Shown here: one piece after another, positions 33,318-43,051 of the stretch
Position numbering within the stretch: position 1 is the stretch's first letter
Layout: each line of letters opens with the position of its first letter
NCBI GenBank assembly: GCA_015654635.1
Contig: JAATGP010000020.1
Location: 1 to 64,000, forward strand
Direction of reading: 5' to 3'
DNA from: Alphaproteobacteria bacterium
GTDB taxonomy: Bacteria > Pseudomonadota > Alphaproteobacteria > Micropepsales > Micropepsaceae
DNA: 64,000 nt
Notes under the pieces: model-generated
What the model saw: the letters and a program-made list of their open reading frames with translations, nothing else
Told to the model about the DNA's origin: nothing
Database searches by the model: none
Translations under genes and position numbers: made by a program

Positions 33318-34330
33318 GTCAGGCCAAACGTGGCGCGGTAGCTTTTCACAGGCCCAAGCGTCTCGGCTTCATAGACGCCCCGGCTAATGGCCCGCGCCAC
33401 GCAATCGGCCGCCAGATGCCCGAGCAATTGGTTTTGTACAGGATCGTTCTGTTCCGGCAGCTCCGTTGCAGTCGAAATGGCAAACACCAGGTCGCCGTCA
33501 AAGGGCGAATGCGATGGACGCAAGGCACGCGCAAAGCCATCGCTGGCCATAATGGCGATTTGCTGAAGGGCCACGCGCGATACGGGGGCATTGGTTGCGA
33601 CAATCGCCAGCGTCGTGTTTGTTCCGGCGCTGGGGCCTTCCTTCACATCGGCGGGCAAGTCGAGACTGATGGGACGAATATCGCGGGGATGATGACCACC
33701 GAATTCACCGTTCTGTTCCAGCGGGAAGGCCCAGAAAGCATCTGTCCCGGGAATAACCGGCGAGCCTACCGAATTGACCGCCGCCAGGGCGCCGACAACA
33801 ATGCCATTTTGGAGGCGGGTGGAAACGCTTCCGAGCCCACCCTTATATTGTCCAGCGCGTGCGCCAAACCCGGCCCCGGCATTTCCCAGTGCAAAATCGG
33901 CAGCCGCTGTTTCTGCAGCCTGACGTCCAAGCTTAATATAGGGGTTATCGTCACCCCAATCCTTGTTTCCGCCATTGGTGAGATCGAACAAGATAGCACC
34001 CGGGACTATGGGTATTGGCGCTATATCCTTTTCATAGGCGTAACCGCGGCTATGCGCGCGCAGGTGGCTAAGCACTCCGGATACCGCATCAAGCCCATAA
34101 AGAGAGCCGCCCGCAAGGACGATGGCGTCAACCGGGTATCCAACATTGCCGAGACTGAGACCATTGGTATCGCGCGTTCCTGGCGAAGCACCCCTGATAT
34201 CGACTATGGCGCGAAAAGGCCCGTCGCCGATGAGCACCGTCACGCCAGAGCGAAGCTCCGCGTCTTGGGCATTGCCGACCTTCAGTCCTGCAACATCGGT
34301 GATGCGGTTTTGGGGCCCCGGCGCTGTCAT
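33314..34330 (-). CDS. P1-family (DmpA-like) aminopeptidase
   Basis: This 338-residue N-terminal-nucleophile peptidase has NRITDVAGLKVGNAQDAEL, RGASPGTRDTNGLSLGNVG, and the self-cleavage segment EGPSAGTNTTLAIVATNAPV. There the Thr (or Ser in relatives) becomes the nucleophile after autoprocessing into two subunits. GFGARAGQYKGGLGSVS is also a family block. P1 enzymes act as L-aminopeptidases, D-Ala-amidases or beta-peptidases; the substrate is not predictable here. No signal peptide is seen. It converges on metY and lies beside a peptide-type importer, so it may process imported peptides. Confidence 0.88.
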   Translation of the reverse strand: MTAPGPQNRITDVAGLKVGNAQDAELRSGVTVLIGDGPFRAIVDIRGASPGTRDTNGLSLGNVGYPVDAIVLAGGSLYGLDAVSGVLSHLRAHSRGYAYEKDIAPIPIVPGAILFDLTNGGNKDWGDDNPYIKLGRQAAETAAADFALGNAGAGFGARAGQYKGGLGSVSTRLQNGIVVGALAAVNSVGSPVIPGTDAFWAFPLEQNGEFGGHHPRDIRPISLDLPADVKEGPSAGTNTTLAIVATNAPVSRVALQQIAIMASDGFARALRPSHSPFDGDLVFAISTATELPEQNDPVQNQLLGHLAADCVARAISRGVYEAETLGPVKSYRATFGLT

Positions 34331-34437
34331 CTCAACCTCGCTACTGGAAAATTCTACAACCAGCTAATGCCGTTGCAACTATTGCACAACGCGTCAATGC
34401 TGTTCCAACAATATCTTGCGAAAAGACTAGTGAGCCG

Positions 34438-34455
34438 ATAGAGTAACTCTATAAT
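34438..34455 (+). promoter_or_regulatory. 15-bp inverted repeat overlapping a TATAAT box, upstream of the TonB receptor
   Basis: ATAGAGT at 34438-34444 and ACTCTAT at 34446-34452 are perfect inverted arms around one base. TATAAT at 34450-34455 overlaps the right arm and lies 40 bases before the receptor ATG. This looks like an operator covering a -10 box. I cannot place a good -35, which would fit a promoter needing an activator. Confidence 0.5.
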
Positions 34456-34495
34456 ACATTTTACGCCGTGTGAATTAGAGGCCGAGGGGGTCATA

Positions 34496-36724
34496 ATGAG
34501 AAGCGCGTTTTTGCTAAGTGCATCTGTTGTTGTTTTGGCGGTTTTTGGTGCGGCCGGTGCAGCGGAGGGCGATCTTAGTGACACAAAAACGGGAAAGGTC
34601 GAGACCGTTACCGTCACCGCGGAGCATCGTGAAGAGACGGCGCAGAATGTCGGTATCGCCCTGACAGTTCTTTCGGATAAGGATTTGTCGGATCGCGGTA
34701 TCAACACCGTCAATCAGCTTCAATATGCGGTGCCTAGCTTCGAAGCCGTGCCCGCTTTCGGCAGCGGCCAGCCGGAGTTCCGTCTGCGCGGCGTTGGTTT
34801 CGACGATTATGGCTCCAACAACAGCTCCACAGTCGGCGTCTATATTGATGACGTCGCGTTCCCCGTACCGGCCTCCACGCAGGGGCTGTTCTTCGATCTG
34901 TCGCGGGTGGAAGTTCTGCGCGGTCCCCAAGGCACACTCTACGGACGCAATACGACGGGCGGCGCGATCAATTTCGTCACCAATCGCCCAACCGATGTCT
35001 TCAGTGCCGGTGCGCGCCTGGAATACTCCGACCACGGAGAGTTTCGCAGCGAAGCCTATGTCTCTGGTCCCGTAGCCGACGGGCTTTTGTTCCGCTTGTC
35101 CGGCACGACCGATCAAGGCGGGGCCTGGCAGAAGAACCGGACCACGGGCGAAAGTCTGGGTGACAAGGACGCTAGCGCGCTGCGCGGTCAGCTCGAATGG
35201 GCGCCCGCGAGCAATGTAACATTTTTGCTCGAAGGCCATTGGGGTTATGACAAATCCGACGGTGCGGGGCTTTATCTGTTCACCCCGCTCGCTTACAACC
35301 CGGCGCTCACACCAGTGCCTGCCGATACCAAGCGCAGCGCGACGGGATGGGGCGGTTCGGCTGCATTTACCGGCCTGACGGGGATTGCAGCCGATGCCAA
35401 GCCGTTCCGCAATTCAATCAACGATGGTGTCAGCCTGCACACCACGGTTGATTTCGGTGCTGCGGAACTGACCAGCATCACAGCCTACGAGCATCTGCGC
35501 CGCCGCGAATATAATGACTGGGATGCATCGTCCTATGCCTATGCGGGAACCTATTTCGACACCGGCTCGAATGTCTTTTCACAGGAAGTGCGCCTGGCTT
35601 CGAAAAGCGACGGGCCTCTCACTTGGCAGGCCGGTGTTTATTACTCAAACGAAACATTGAGCGAAGGCTTCTATTCGGATTTTTGGCAATCCTTGGGCTT
35701 CGACACCAAGACCAGCTACAAGCAGTACGTCAACGCGATTGCGGGCTTTGCGCAGGCTGAGTATCATTTTACCGATAAGCTCAAGCTCGTCGCTGGGCTT
35801 CGCGGCGAAGGCGAGGTGCGCAAGCAGAAGGGTTTTGTGACCGCGGGTGTCACGGCGCCCGGCGCGCCGCCGGCCGATTTCAGCGCGCCAGCCGACAAAT
35901 CGCTCGACTCGACCCCGCTGACCGGCAAAGTCGAATTGGAATACAAACCGACCGATGCCACGCTGTTTTACGCCAGCATCTCAGAAGGCGTAAAGTCGGG
36001 CGGCTTTACATCCTATAATGTACCGAGCGCCAGCGCCTCTCAGGCCTTTAAACCAGAAACGCTGTGGTCCTACGAGGCCGGCTTTAAGTCGACCTTTTAT
36101 GACGGTAGCCTCCAGCTCAATGGTTCTGCGTTCTATTACGATTACCACAATCAACAGGTGCAGTCGGCCATTTGGACAACGGCATATGGCGCTATTGGCG
36201 CGATCGTGAACGCCCGCAACTCGCATCTCTATGGTGGCGAACTCGAACTGCAGTGGCGTCCGGTGGATAACCTCTTCATCAGCCAGTCGGTCGGCGTGAA
36301 GGACGGCGAATTTGACAACTTCAATAGCGATCTCGACATCGCTGCAAGCACGGCGGCAAACGCAGCCGTTTATGTGAACCGCAAAGGCGCCAAGATTGGT
36401 TTTCCCATTGGCAGCTATCAGGGAACGGTCTCCTACCGCATTCCTCTGGGTGGCTATTCGCTTGAGCCGGAATTGGATTATGCCTTCCATGATGGCCGCA
36501 AGCCGCTTTTGCTCGGTCCCACGTTCAACATCCCGGCTTATTGGTTATTCAATGCCAATTTGTCGTTGACACCGGACAATGGTCCCTGGGAGCTGGCGCT
36601 GTTCGGCCGCAATATCTTTGATCAGAAATACGATCTTGAGCGGAACTTCTTCCTGGGCGGCATCAATATCGCAGCTCCTGGTCAGCCCGCTACGGTGGGT
36701 GTTCGCTTGAGCGTGAATTACTAA
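34496..36724 (+). CDS. TonB-dependent outer-membrane receptor
   Basis: This 742-residue protein has a signal peptide (RSAFLLSASVVVLAVFGAAGA). A TonB-box-like ETVTVTAEHREETAQNV and a plug domain follow (LRGVGFDDYGSNNSS, VEVLRGPQGTLYGRNTTGGA). A 22-strand-type barrel ends at residue 742 with VGVRLSVNY, the usual aromatic terminus. It imports a substrate across the outer membrane using TonB energy. The ligand is unknown, but the following hydrolase and oligopeptide-type ABC genes on the same strand suggest that it feeds that importer. A palindrome over its -10 region suggests repression. Confidence 0.95.
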   Translation: MRSAFLLSASVVVLAVFGAAGAAEGDLSDTKTGKVETVTVTAEHREETAQNVGIALTVLSDKDLSDRGINTVNQLQYAVPSFEAVPAFGSGQPEFRLRGVGFDDYGSNNSSTVGVYIDDVAFPVPASTQGLFFDLSRVEVLRGPQGTLYGRNTTGGAINFVTNRPTDVFSAGARLEYSDHGEFRSEAYVSGPVADGLLFRLSGTTDQGGAWQKNRTTGESLGDKDASALRGQLEWAPASNVTFLLEGHWGYDKSDGAGLYLFTPLAYNPALTPVPADTKRSATGWGGSAAFTGLTGIAADAKPFRNSINDGVSLHTTVDFGAAELTSITAYEHLRRREYNDWDASSYAYAGTYFDTGSNVFSQEVRLASKSDGPLTWQAGVYYSNETLSEGFYSDFWQSLGFDTKTSYKQYVNAIAGFAQAEYHFTDKLKLVAGLRGEGEVRKQKGFVTAGVTAPGAPPADFSAPADKSLDSTPLTGKVELEYKPTDATLFYASISEGVKSGGFTSYNVPSASASQAFKPETLWSYEAGFKSTFYDGSLQLNGSAFYYDYHNQQVQSAIWTTAYGAIGAIVNARNSHLYGGELELQWRPVDNLFISQSVGVKDGEFDNFNSDLDIAASTAANAAVYVNRKGAKIGFPIGSYQGTVSYRIPLGGYSLEPELDYAFHDGRKPLLLGPTFNIPAYWLFNANLSLTPDNGPWELALFGRNIFDQKYDLERNFFLGGINIAAPGQPATVGVRLSVNY

Positions 36725-36748
36725 CTCTTATTGGTGGGGATGCGAGCG

Positions 36749-37699
36749 ATGCGGTGGATTATTCGAGTGGTCGTGACGCTCGTACTTTTGCTAATCGGGG
36801 TGGGGATTGGGGGCTGGCTTTGGCTGCGTGCCCCCGACCTGCCTCAAGCGGAGCTGGAGACGCGATACGTGGGCAGCGCCTCCCGCTTCGCAGAGCTGCC
36901 TGGCGGTATCCGTCTGCATTACAAGGATGAAGGCAAAGGGCAGGTGCTCGTGCTGGTCCATGGTTATGGCGACAACCTGTGGACCTGGGACGGTTGGGCG
37001 GGCGCATTGAAGAACCGCTATCGCATAATCCGGGTGGATTTGCCCGGTCATGGTTTGACCCAGGCACCGGTGGGGACCCAGATCGACGTCGCGGCCGATG
37101 CCGACCTGATTGCTGCGTTGGCGACCAAATTGGCGCTGCCGAAGTTTGTTGTGGCGGGCAACTCGCTCGGCGGTGCGGTAGCCTGGGAAGTGGCTGTGCG
37201 TCATCCCGATAAGCTGAGGGGTCTCATTCTGGTCGATGCCGCCGGTTTGCCGAGTGATAAGCCTGCCCAGAAGCCGCCCTTTATATTCCAGCTGTTGCAA
37301 TACGAATTCGCGCGCGACATCTTGAAGACGATCGACAACAAGCCGCTCATCGTCTCCTCGCTCAAAGGAGAGGTGGGAAATCCTGCTGTCATCACGCCGC
37401 TGATCGTAAACCGCTGGGCGGATTTGCAGCGGGCGCCGGGGCATCGCGATATTCTGCTCGGGACATTCGTGCTGGGTAAAGGATCGTCCGGCGCCGCAAT
37501 CGCCAAGATTACCGTTCCGACCCTAGTCCTATGGGGTGAGATCGACCCCGTTCTCGATCTTTCGGTCGGCAAGAAATTTGCCGCAACTATTCCTGGGGCT
37601 CATCTTGTGGTTTATCCCCATGTCGGCCATCTGCCGCAGATCGAAATTCCAAAAGCCTCGGCGCAAGACGTTGGGAAATTTCTGGACGGTCTGCACTAA
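36749..37699 (+). CDS. Alpha/beta hydrolase with N-terminal membrane anchor
   Basis: This 316-residue hydrolase has an N-terminal hydrophobic anchor (IIRVVVTLVLLLIGVGIGGW) that puts it at the membrane facing the periplasm. Motifs are LVHGYGDNLWTWDGWA (oxyanion), nucleophile elbow GNSLGGA with Ser near 139, Asp in LWGEIDPVLDL near 265, and His in HVGHLPQIE near 292. The start at 36749 has GGTGGGG about nine bases upstream; an ATG at 36740 is also in frame. It is 24 bases behind the receptor gene. It may cleave an imported ester or amide before ABC uptake, but this is inferred from order. Confidence 0.85.
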   Translation: MRWIIRVVVTLVLLLIGVGIGGWLWLRAPDLPQAELETRYVGSASRFAELPGGIRLHYKDEGKGQVLVLVHGYGDNLWTWDGWAGALKNRYRIIRVDLPGHGLTQAPVGTQIDVAADADLIAALATKLALPKFVVAGNSLGGAVAWEVAVRHPDKLRGLILVDAAGLPSDKPAQKPPFIFQLLQYEFARDILKTIDNKPLIVSSLKGEVGNPAVITPLIVNRWADLQRAPGHRDILLGTFVLGKGSSGAAIAKITVPTLVLWGEIDPVLDLSVGKKFAATIPGAHLVVYPHVGHLPQIEIPKASAQDVGKFLDGLH

Positions 37700-37719
37700 G
37701 ACCGTAAGAAAGTTATCTT

Positions 37720-40278
37720 GTGTCCTTGTTCCGTATTTTTCCGCGATTGGCGCTGGCCTGCCTTGTTCTCATATTGGGAGCAAGTCAGGCGGTGGCCAAA
37801 GACACCATAACGGTCGGCTTACAGCTTGAGCCGCCGATTTTGGATCCCGCCGAAAGCGCCGACTCCGCCATTGGCGAAGTCGTGTATGCCAATGTCTTCG
37901 AAAATCTGACGCGAGCCAATCGTAACGGTTCCGTGCGTCCCTGGCTCGCCGCATCCTGGACCATATCGGGCGATGGAAAAGAGTACATCTTTCACTTGCA
38001 GCCGCGCGTGCGGTTTCACAATGGTCACACGCTGACCGCAAGCGACGTCAAATTCACGCTGGACCGGGCGTTGTCGCCGCTGTCCGTCAATCCGCAAAAG
38101 CCGTTGCTGGCCTCTGTGAGCAAGGTCGTTGTGGTTGACGCATCGACCCTGCTTGTCACGTTGCGGGCACCCGATAGCAACCTGCTATTTTCGCTCTCTT
38201 TGCCCGCCTTCGCTGTCGTTGAGCCGTCATCTGTAGCGGGCAACAAAAGCCATCCCATCGGGACGGGGCCTTACCGGTTTGAGGCATGGAAGCGCGGCGA
38301 GACCATAAGTCTAGCGCGCAATCCGGATTATTGGGGACCGCCGGCGCACATACCGCGCGCCATCTTTCGCTTCATTGCCGATTCCACTGCTGCTTTGGCC
38401 GCCGTGAAATCGGGCGATGTTGATGTCTTTCCCGATTTCCCCGCGCCCGAAAGCATCGCGCAGATGGCGAAAGATCCACGCCTGCATGTCTCTGTCGGCA
38501 CGACCGAAGGCCAGGTCATTCTGGCCATTAACAACAAGCGGTCTTCGTTCACCAATCTCTTGGTGCGCCGCGCGATTTCTCACGCGATTGACCGCAAGGC
38601 GGTGATCAATGGCGCCTTCTACGGCTTTGGCACGCCCATCGGCAGCCATTATGCACCGCAAGACGAAGGCTATGTCGATCTGACAGACCGCTACAAGTTC
38701 GATATTGCGAAGGCCAAATCTCTGCTCGCTGAAGCGGGGTACCCCAAGGGCTTCAGCGCCACGTTGAAACTGCCGCCACCAGCCTATGCGCGACGTTCCG
38801 GCGAGATACTCGCAGCGCAATTGGCGTTGATCGGCATTAAACTGAAAATCGAAAACATCGAATGGGCGCAATGGCTGGCGCAAGTCTTCCAGGCGCACGA
38901 TTATGATCTGACCGTAATCAATCATATCGAACCGATGGATTACGATATCTATGGGCGCGATGGCTACTACTTCGGCTATGATAGCCCGGCGTTTAAGGCC
39001 CTGTTGGCCGATCTGCGCGCGACCACCGAGGCTTCGCGGCATATTGCTCTTTTGCAGGCCATCCAACGCCAAATTGCCGATGACGCGGTGAACGGCTTTC
39101 TCTTCGAATTGCCTCGTCTCACCGTCAGCGACGCCCGGCTGTCGGGCTTCCAAGTGTCGGGCGCTATTCCCTCCAACGATGTGTCCGGGGCGTATTTTCT
39201 CGATACCCCGATAGCGAAAGGGGAGGTCGCGGGACCGGCGCAAGCCCACCGCGGCAATATTGGGGGGCGAAGCCTTGCGTTTTTTCTTGTCGTAATTTTC
39301 CTCGCTTACGCGATCTGGCGTATCGGCGCGGGCTATGTCGTGAGCCGGGCAGTTTATCTCTTGCTTACGCTCTTTCTGTCCGCCAGTGCCGTCTTCTTCG
39401 TCATCGCCTTGCTTCCCGGTGACCCGGCCAGTTTCATGGCTGGCCTCAACGCCACGCCCGAAACCTTGGACGTGTTACGCCACCAGCTTGGCCTCGATGT
39501 GCCACTTTTGAGCCGTTACCTCCACTGGCTTGGCGGTTTGGTACGGGGTGATTTCGGTCTCTCCTATACCTATAGCGTCCCTGTGGCACGGCTCATCGAA
39601 GAGCGTCTCGCGCTATCGCTGCCGCTGGCGCTCTATGCGGTGGTCATCGCGGTCATAGTCGCCGTTCCGGTTGGGCTAATCACCGCGGCATGGCAAGGCA
39701 GAATCCGTGGCACCGTCGCCTCAACACTGACCCAAATTGCCATTGCCTTGCCGGACTTCTGGCTCGCCATTCTTTTTGTGCTGCTGTTTTCGATGAGTTT
39801 GCGCTGGTTTTCGGCAGGCGGGTTTGCCGGCTGGGACAATGGTTTTGTTCCGGCTTTGCGCAGTCTCACACTACCGGCATTGGCGCTCGCCATTCCGCAA
39901 GCGGCGATTCTGGCACGTGTGCTGAGCCGGGCCCTGCAGGACGTCTTGCGCGCGGATTACATCCGCACTGCGCGCTCTAAGGGGCTGTCTCCAGCGAAGA
40001 TCTTGTGGCGCCATGCGCTACCCAACGCCATCATTCCGGTCGTCACCGTGCTCGGGCTGCAGTTCTCCTTTCTGCTCGCGGGCGCCATCATTATCGAGAA
40101 TGTGTTTTCGTTGCCGGGTTTAGGACGACTTTTGTCGCAAGCCGTCGAGCAGCGCGATTTGATCGTGGTCCAGGGCGTGGTGGTTGTCCTCGTGACGGTC
40201 GTCATCCTTGTCTCCTTCGTTGTGGACGTGACCTACGCCTTGGTTGATCCGCGCTTACGCGGAGCCCGCGCGCGATGA
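37720..40278 (+). CDS. Fused peptide-binding protein and DppB-type permease
   Basis: This 852-residue protein joins two parts that are normally separate. Residues about 27-500 after a signal peptide (LALACLVLILGASQAVA) are an SBP_bac_5 domain (VGLQLEPPILDPAESADSAI, FHLQPRVRFHNGHTLTASDVKF, HPIGTGPYRFEAW). A membrane segment near 518-537 (LAFFLVVIFLAYAIW) leads to a DppB-type permease from about 540 (LLPGDPASFMAGLNATPETL, LPGLGRLLSQAV). The permease has the EAA-like loop YIRTARSKGLSPAKILWRHA. The binding domain is thus tethered to the translocator in the periplasm. GTG start at 37720. The next permease overlaps by 4 bases. Confidence 0.88.
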   Translation: MSLFRIFPRLALACLVLILGASQAVAKDTITVGLQLEPPILDPAESADSAIGEVVYANVFENLTRANRNGSVRPWLAASWTISGDGKEYIFHLQPRVRFHNGHTLTASDVKFTLDRALSPLSVNPQKPLLASVSKVVVVDASTLLVTLRAPDSNLLFSLSLPAFAVVEPSSVAGNKSHPIGTGPYRFEAWKRGETISLARNPDYWGPPAHIPRAIFRFIADSTAALAAVKSGDVDVFPDFPAPESIAQMAKDPRLHVSVGTTEGQVILAINNKRSSFTNLLVRRAISHAIDRKAVINGAFYGFGTPIGSHYAPQDEGYVDLTDRYKFDIAKAKSLLAEAGYPKGFSATLKLPPPAYARRSGEILAAQLALIGIKLKIENIEWAQWLAQVFQAHDYDLTVINHIEPMDYDIYGRDGYYFGYDSPAFKALLADLRATTEASRHIALLQAIQRQIADDAVNGFLFELPRLTVSDARLSGFQVSGAIPSNDVSGAYFLDTPIAKGEVAGPAQAHRGNIGGRSLAFFLVVIFLAYAIWRIGAGYVVSRAVYLLLTLFLSASAVFFVIALLPGDPASFMAGLNATPETLDVLRHQLGLDVPLLSRYLHWLGGLVRGDFGLSYTYSVPVARLIEERLALSLPLALYAVVIAVIVAVPVGLITAAWQGRIRGTVASTLTQIAIALPDFWLAILFVLLFSMSLRWFSAGGFAGWDNGFVPALRSLTLPALALAIPQAAILARVLSRALQDVLRADYIRTARSKGLSPAKILWRHALPNAIIPVVTVLGLQFSFLLAGAIIIENVFSLPGLGRLLSQAVEQRDLIVVQGVVVVLVTVVILVSFVVDVTYALVDPRLRGARAR

Positions 40279-41111
40279 CCGATCTCTGGAGAGAATGGCG
40301 TATACCACTGGCCTATATAGTGCCAGGTGCCGTACTGGTGGCTGTCCTGGTCTTGGCGGGCCTGATCTCCTACATTTGGCTGCCTTGCGACGTCACCCTC
40401 GTAAATATTGCGGAAAAGCTACAACCACCGTCTTGGGCGCATCCCTTTGGCACCGATCAGCTCGGCCGCGATGGCCTTTCGCTTATCATGCTGGGGGCTC
40501 GAACGTCGCTGGGCGTCGCCTTTGCCGCGGTGGCGTTGGGCCTGGGCGTAGGCGTACCCTTGGGGCTGCTCGCCGCGGCGCGCCATGGTGTGATTGACCA
40601 GATCGTGATGCGCTTTAGCGATGCGATCTTTGCCTTTCCCGCCGTTCTCACCGCGATCCTGATTATGGCGGTTTCTGGTCCCGGTGCCGTCAATGTTATC
40701 GTCGCCATCGGTATCTTTAACATTCCCGTTTTCGCCAAAGTCACGCGTGGCGCCGGCCTCGTGCAATGGCAGCTCGCTTATGTTGCCGCGGCGCGCGTCG
40801 CGGGCAAAGGCAGGTTGTCCATCGCGCTGGAACACATCCTGCACAATGCGGCTCCAACCATCATCGCGCAAGCTGCCGTGCAGTTCTCGATGGGTATCAT
40901 CGCCGAGGCGGGGCTATCTTATATAGGGCTGGGGGTGCAGCCGCCCGATCAAAGCTGGGGCCGTTTGCTCAACGAGGCGCAGACGCTGATCGGTTTGGCG
41001 CCCCACCTCGCTATCTTTCCTGGACTTGCCATCCTCCTTGCCGTGCTCGGCTTCAATCTGCTGGGGGAGGGGCTTCATGCCGCCTTTGACTCGAGGAGGC
41101 AGAGACGATGA
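40275..41111 (+). CDS. Oligopeptide-type ABC permease (DppC family)
   Basis: This 278-residue inner-membrane protein carries the second permease half of the importer. It has an N-terminal membrane helix (LAYIVPGAVLVAVLVLAGLI), the conserved HPFGTDQLGRDGLSLIMLGA block, an EAA loop around YVAAARVAGKGRLSIALEHI, and AGLSYIGLGVQPPDQSWGRLL near the end. These are hallmarks of DppC/OppC/GsiD permeases. It overlaps both neighbours by 4 bases, so the three importer genes are translationally coupled. Confidence 0.93.
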   Translation: MTDLWREWRIPLAYIVPGAVLVAVLVLAGLISYIWLPCDVTLVNIAEKLQPPSWAHPFGTDQLGRDGLSLIMLGARTSLGVAFAAVALGLGVGVPLGLLAAARHGVIDQIVMRFSDAIFAFPAVLTAILIMAVSGPGAVNVIVAIGIFNIPVFAKVTRGAGLVQWQLAYVAAARVAGKGRLSIALEHILHNAAPTIIAQAAVQFSMGIIAEAGLSYIGLGVQPPDQSWGRLLNEAQTLIGLAPHLAIFPGLAILLAVLGFNLLGEGLHAAFDSRRQRR

Positions 41112-42688
41112 GCATTGCCCTTCTCCGGATCGAAGATCTGGCCGTGTCGATCGCTGGCAAGCCCATTCTGCACGGGCTATCATTCGATGTCCGCGCTGGC
41201 GAAATTCTTGCGCTCGCCGGGCAATCCGGTTCGGGAAAATCAACAACGGCTTTGGCAATTGCGCGGTTACTGCCCCGTGCGGCTGAGATCAATGGTTCCA
41301 TTGTTCTGGACGGTATTGAGCTTTTCTCTCAGACGGAAAAAGCTCTCCGCGACATCTGTGGGCGCGATATTGGATTGGTCTTTCAGGAGCCGATGACGGC
41401 GCTCAACCCGGTGATGACCATCGGTGAGCAGATCGCGGAGCCTTTAAGGATTCACAAAAAATTGGGGCGGGCGGATGTTCGCGAGGAAGTTATACGTCTG
41501 CTTGATCGTGTCGGTCTCATGGAGGCAGGTATCACGCCAGATCGCTATCCCCATGAATTGTCGGGCGGACAGCGCCAGCGCGTAGCAATCGCCATGGCCG
41601 TCAGTTGTGCTCCAAAGCTTCTGATCGCTGACGAACCCACCACAGCCCTTGATGTCACGACACAAGCGCAGCTTCTGAAGCTATTTCGCACCCTGGCGCA
41701 GGAAGACAAGATCGGCGTTGTTCTCATCACGCATGATTTGGCGGTGGTGGCGGAAACCGCTGACCGTGTTGCCATCATGCATGAGGGCAAAATTATAGAG
41801 GAAGGGCTGGCCCGCGACGTGCTGCGAACACCACGCCATAGCGTGACTCAAGACATGGTCGCGGCACTCTCGCGGTTGCCGGTCCGCACCTCCCGCCCAA
41901 GAGCCGAATCCATACTGGAAGTATCGAATCTCGAGCGCCGTTATGGTGGGGTTGCCGCAACACAATTTACGGCGCTGCATGATGTCAGCTTTTCGCTGAA
42001 GCAGGGAGAAAGTCTCGGCATTGTTGGGGAGTCCGGGAGCGGCAAGTCAACCTTGCTGCGCGCGATCCTAGGACTCGATAAACCCAACGGCGGCGACGTT
42101 CGTATCGCGGGCGCCTCTCTGTTTGGCGCGCGTGGAAAAGAGAATCGCGCCTTGCGGCGCAAAATTCAGGCCGTGTTCCAGGACCCGGCCGGAAGCTTTG
42201 ATCCCCGCTTTAGCGTTGAACGGATCGTCACAGAGCCCCTGCATTTGCTTGGCGAGAGACTGAGCCGCAGCGAACGCCGTAAGAGGGCCGAAACCGTGCT
42301 CGAACGTGTTGGCCTCAGTGGTTCGGTTGCCCATCGTTTTCCGCACGAGTTTTCGGGTGGCCAGCGCCAGCGCATCGCGATTGCGCGGGCTTTGATTATA
42401 GAGCCGAGCCTCATTGCGCTCGATGAGGCGGTGTCGGCTTTAGATATCTCGGCGCGCGTTCAGATATTGGAATTGTTGAATGCACTGTCGCGGGATTTGG
42501 GAATTTCCTACGTCTTCGTCACCCACGATCTATCACTGGTGCGATCGATCACGGATCGCTTGATTGTGCTGCAGTCCGGCCGGATTGTTGAAACGGGTGC
42601 TACAGTGGACGTATTAGCGGCCCCTCACCATCCCTATACGGCATCGCTTGTGGCCGCTACACCGGATTTCGCCCGCGCGCTTTCATAA
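41108..42688 (+). CDS. Fused dual ATPase of an oligopeptide/glutathione-type ABC importer
   Basis: This 526-residue protein contains two ABC ATPase domains in tandem. The first has Walker [20 protein letters not shown], signature [16 protein letters not shown] and Walker [14 protein letters not shown]. The second has [34 protein letters not shown] and [13 protein letters not shown]. The D-loop and H-loop histidines ([28 protein letters not shown]) are present in both, so both sites look active. This is the DppD-DppF or GsiA arrangement. With the fused binding protein-permease, the whole importer needs only three chains. Confidence 0.93.
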   Translation: MSIALLRIEDLAVSIAGKPILHGLSFDVRAGEILALAGQSGSGKSTTALAIARLLPRAAEINGSIVLDGIELFSQTEKALRDICGRDIGLVFQEPMTALNPVMTIGEQIAEPLRIHKKLGRADVREEVIRLLDRVGLMEAGITPDRYPHELSGGQRQRVAIAMAVSCAPKLLIADEPTTALDVTTQAQLLKLFRTLAQEDKIGVVLITHDLAVVAETADRVAIMHEGKIIEEGLARDVLRTPRHSVTQDMVAALSRLPVRTSRPRAESILEVSNLERRYGGVAATQFTALHDVSFSLKQGESLGIVGESGSGKSTLLRAILGLDKPNGGDVRIAGASLFGARGKENRALRRKIQAVFQDPAGSFDPRFSVERIVTEPLHLLGERLSRSERRKRAETVLERVGLSGSVAHRFPHEFSGGQRQRIAIARALIIEPSLIALDEAVSALDISARVQILELLNALSRDLGISYVFVTHDLSLVRSITDRLIVLQSGRIVETGATVDVLAAPHHPYTASLVAATPDFARALS

Positions 42689-43051
42689 CAGCGTTGCGCT
42701 GGATGCTCTTCGCAATCCCCTTGCGCCAAAACGGTGCAAAGAAGCGGGATTGGCTGCTTTGACGCAACCAACCCGCCAAGTTCGAGGGAGGAAACGCCCG
42801 GGAAGATCATTCGCGAGCAGTATCAAGATATATACTACTAAATCGATAGTCAATATAGTGAAATTAACGGATTGGAATCTGTAGAATGTTATGTCCAAGA
42901 AATGCTATCTGTCATGCCCAGGAGGGATAATCACGGCCATAGCGCCCAGCGTCTGGCGAACACAAAACTCAATAAAATTGGGACTTTGGCATTCATGATG
43001 GGTTGCAGTTGTCTGGTCTAGCCGGGGAGATCTGGCTCGCAGAGCCGGGTC
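42689..43051. other. Convergent intergenic region between the importer and kinase genes
   Basis: No gene is recognised. An AT-rich patch lies near 42825-42910. A stem GGCTC-GCA-GAGCC at 43034-43046 lies five bases after the kinase stop (minus strand) but has no T run, so it is at best a weak terminator. Confidence 0.4.

Noticed and set aside
43034-43046. Intrinsic terminator behind the histidine kinase
   Set aside because: The stem is short and no T run follows on the transcribed strand.
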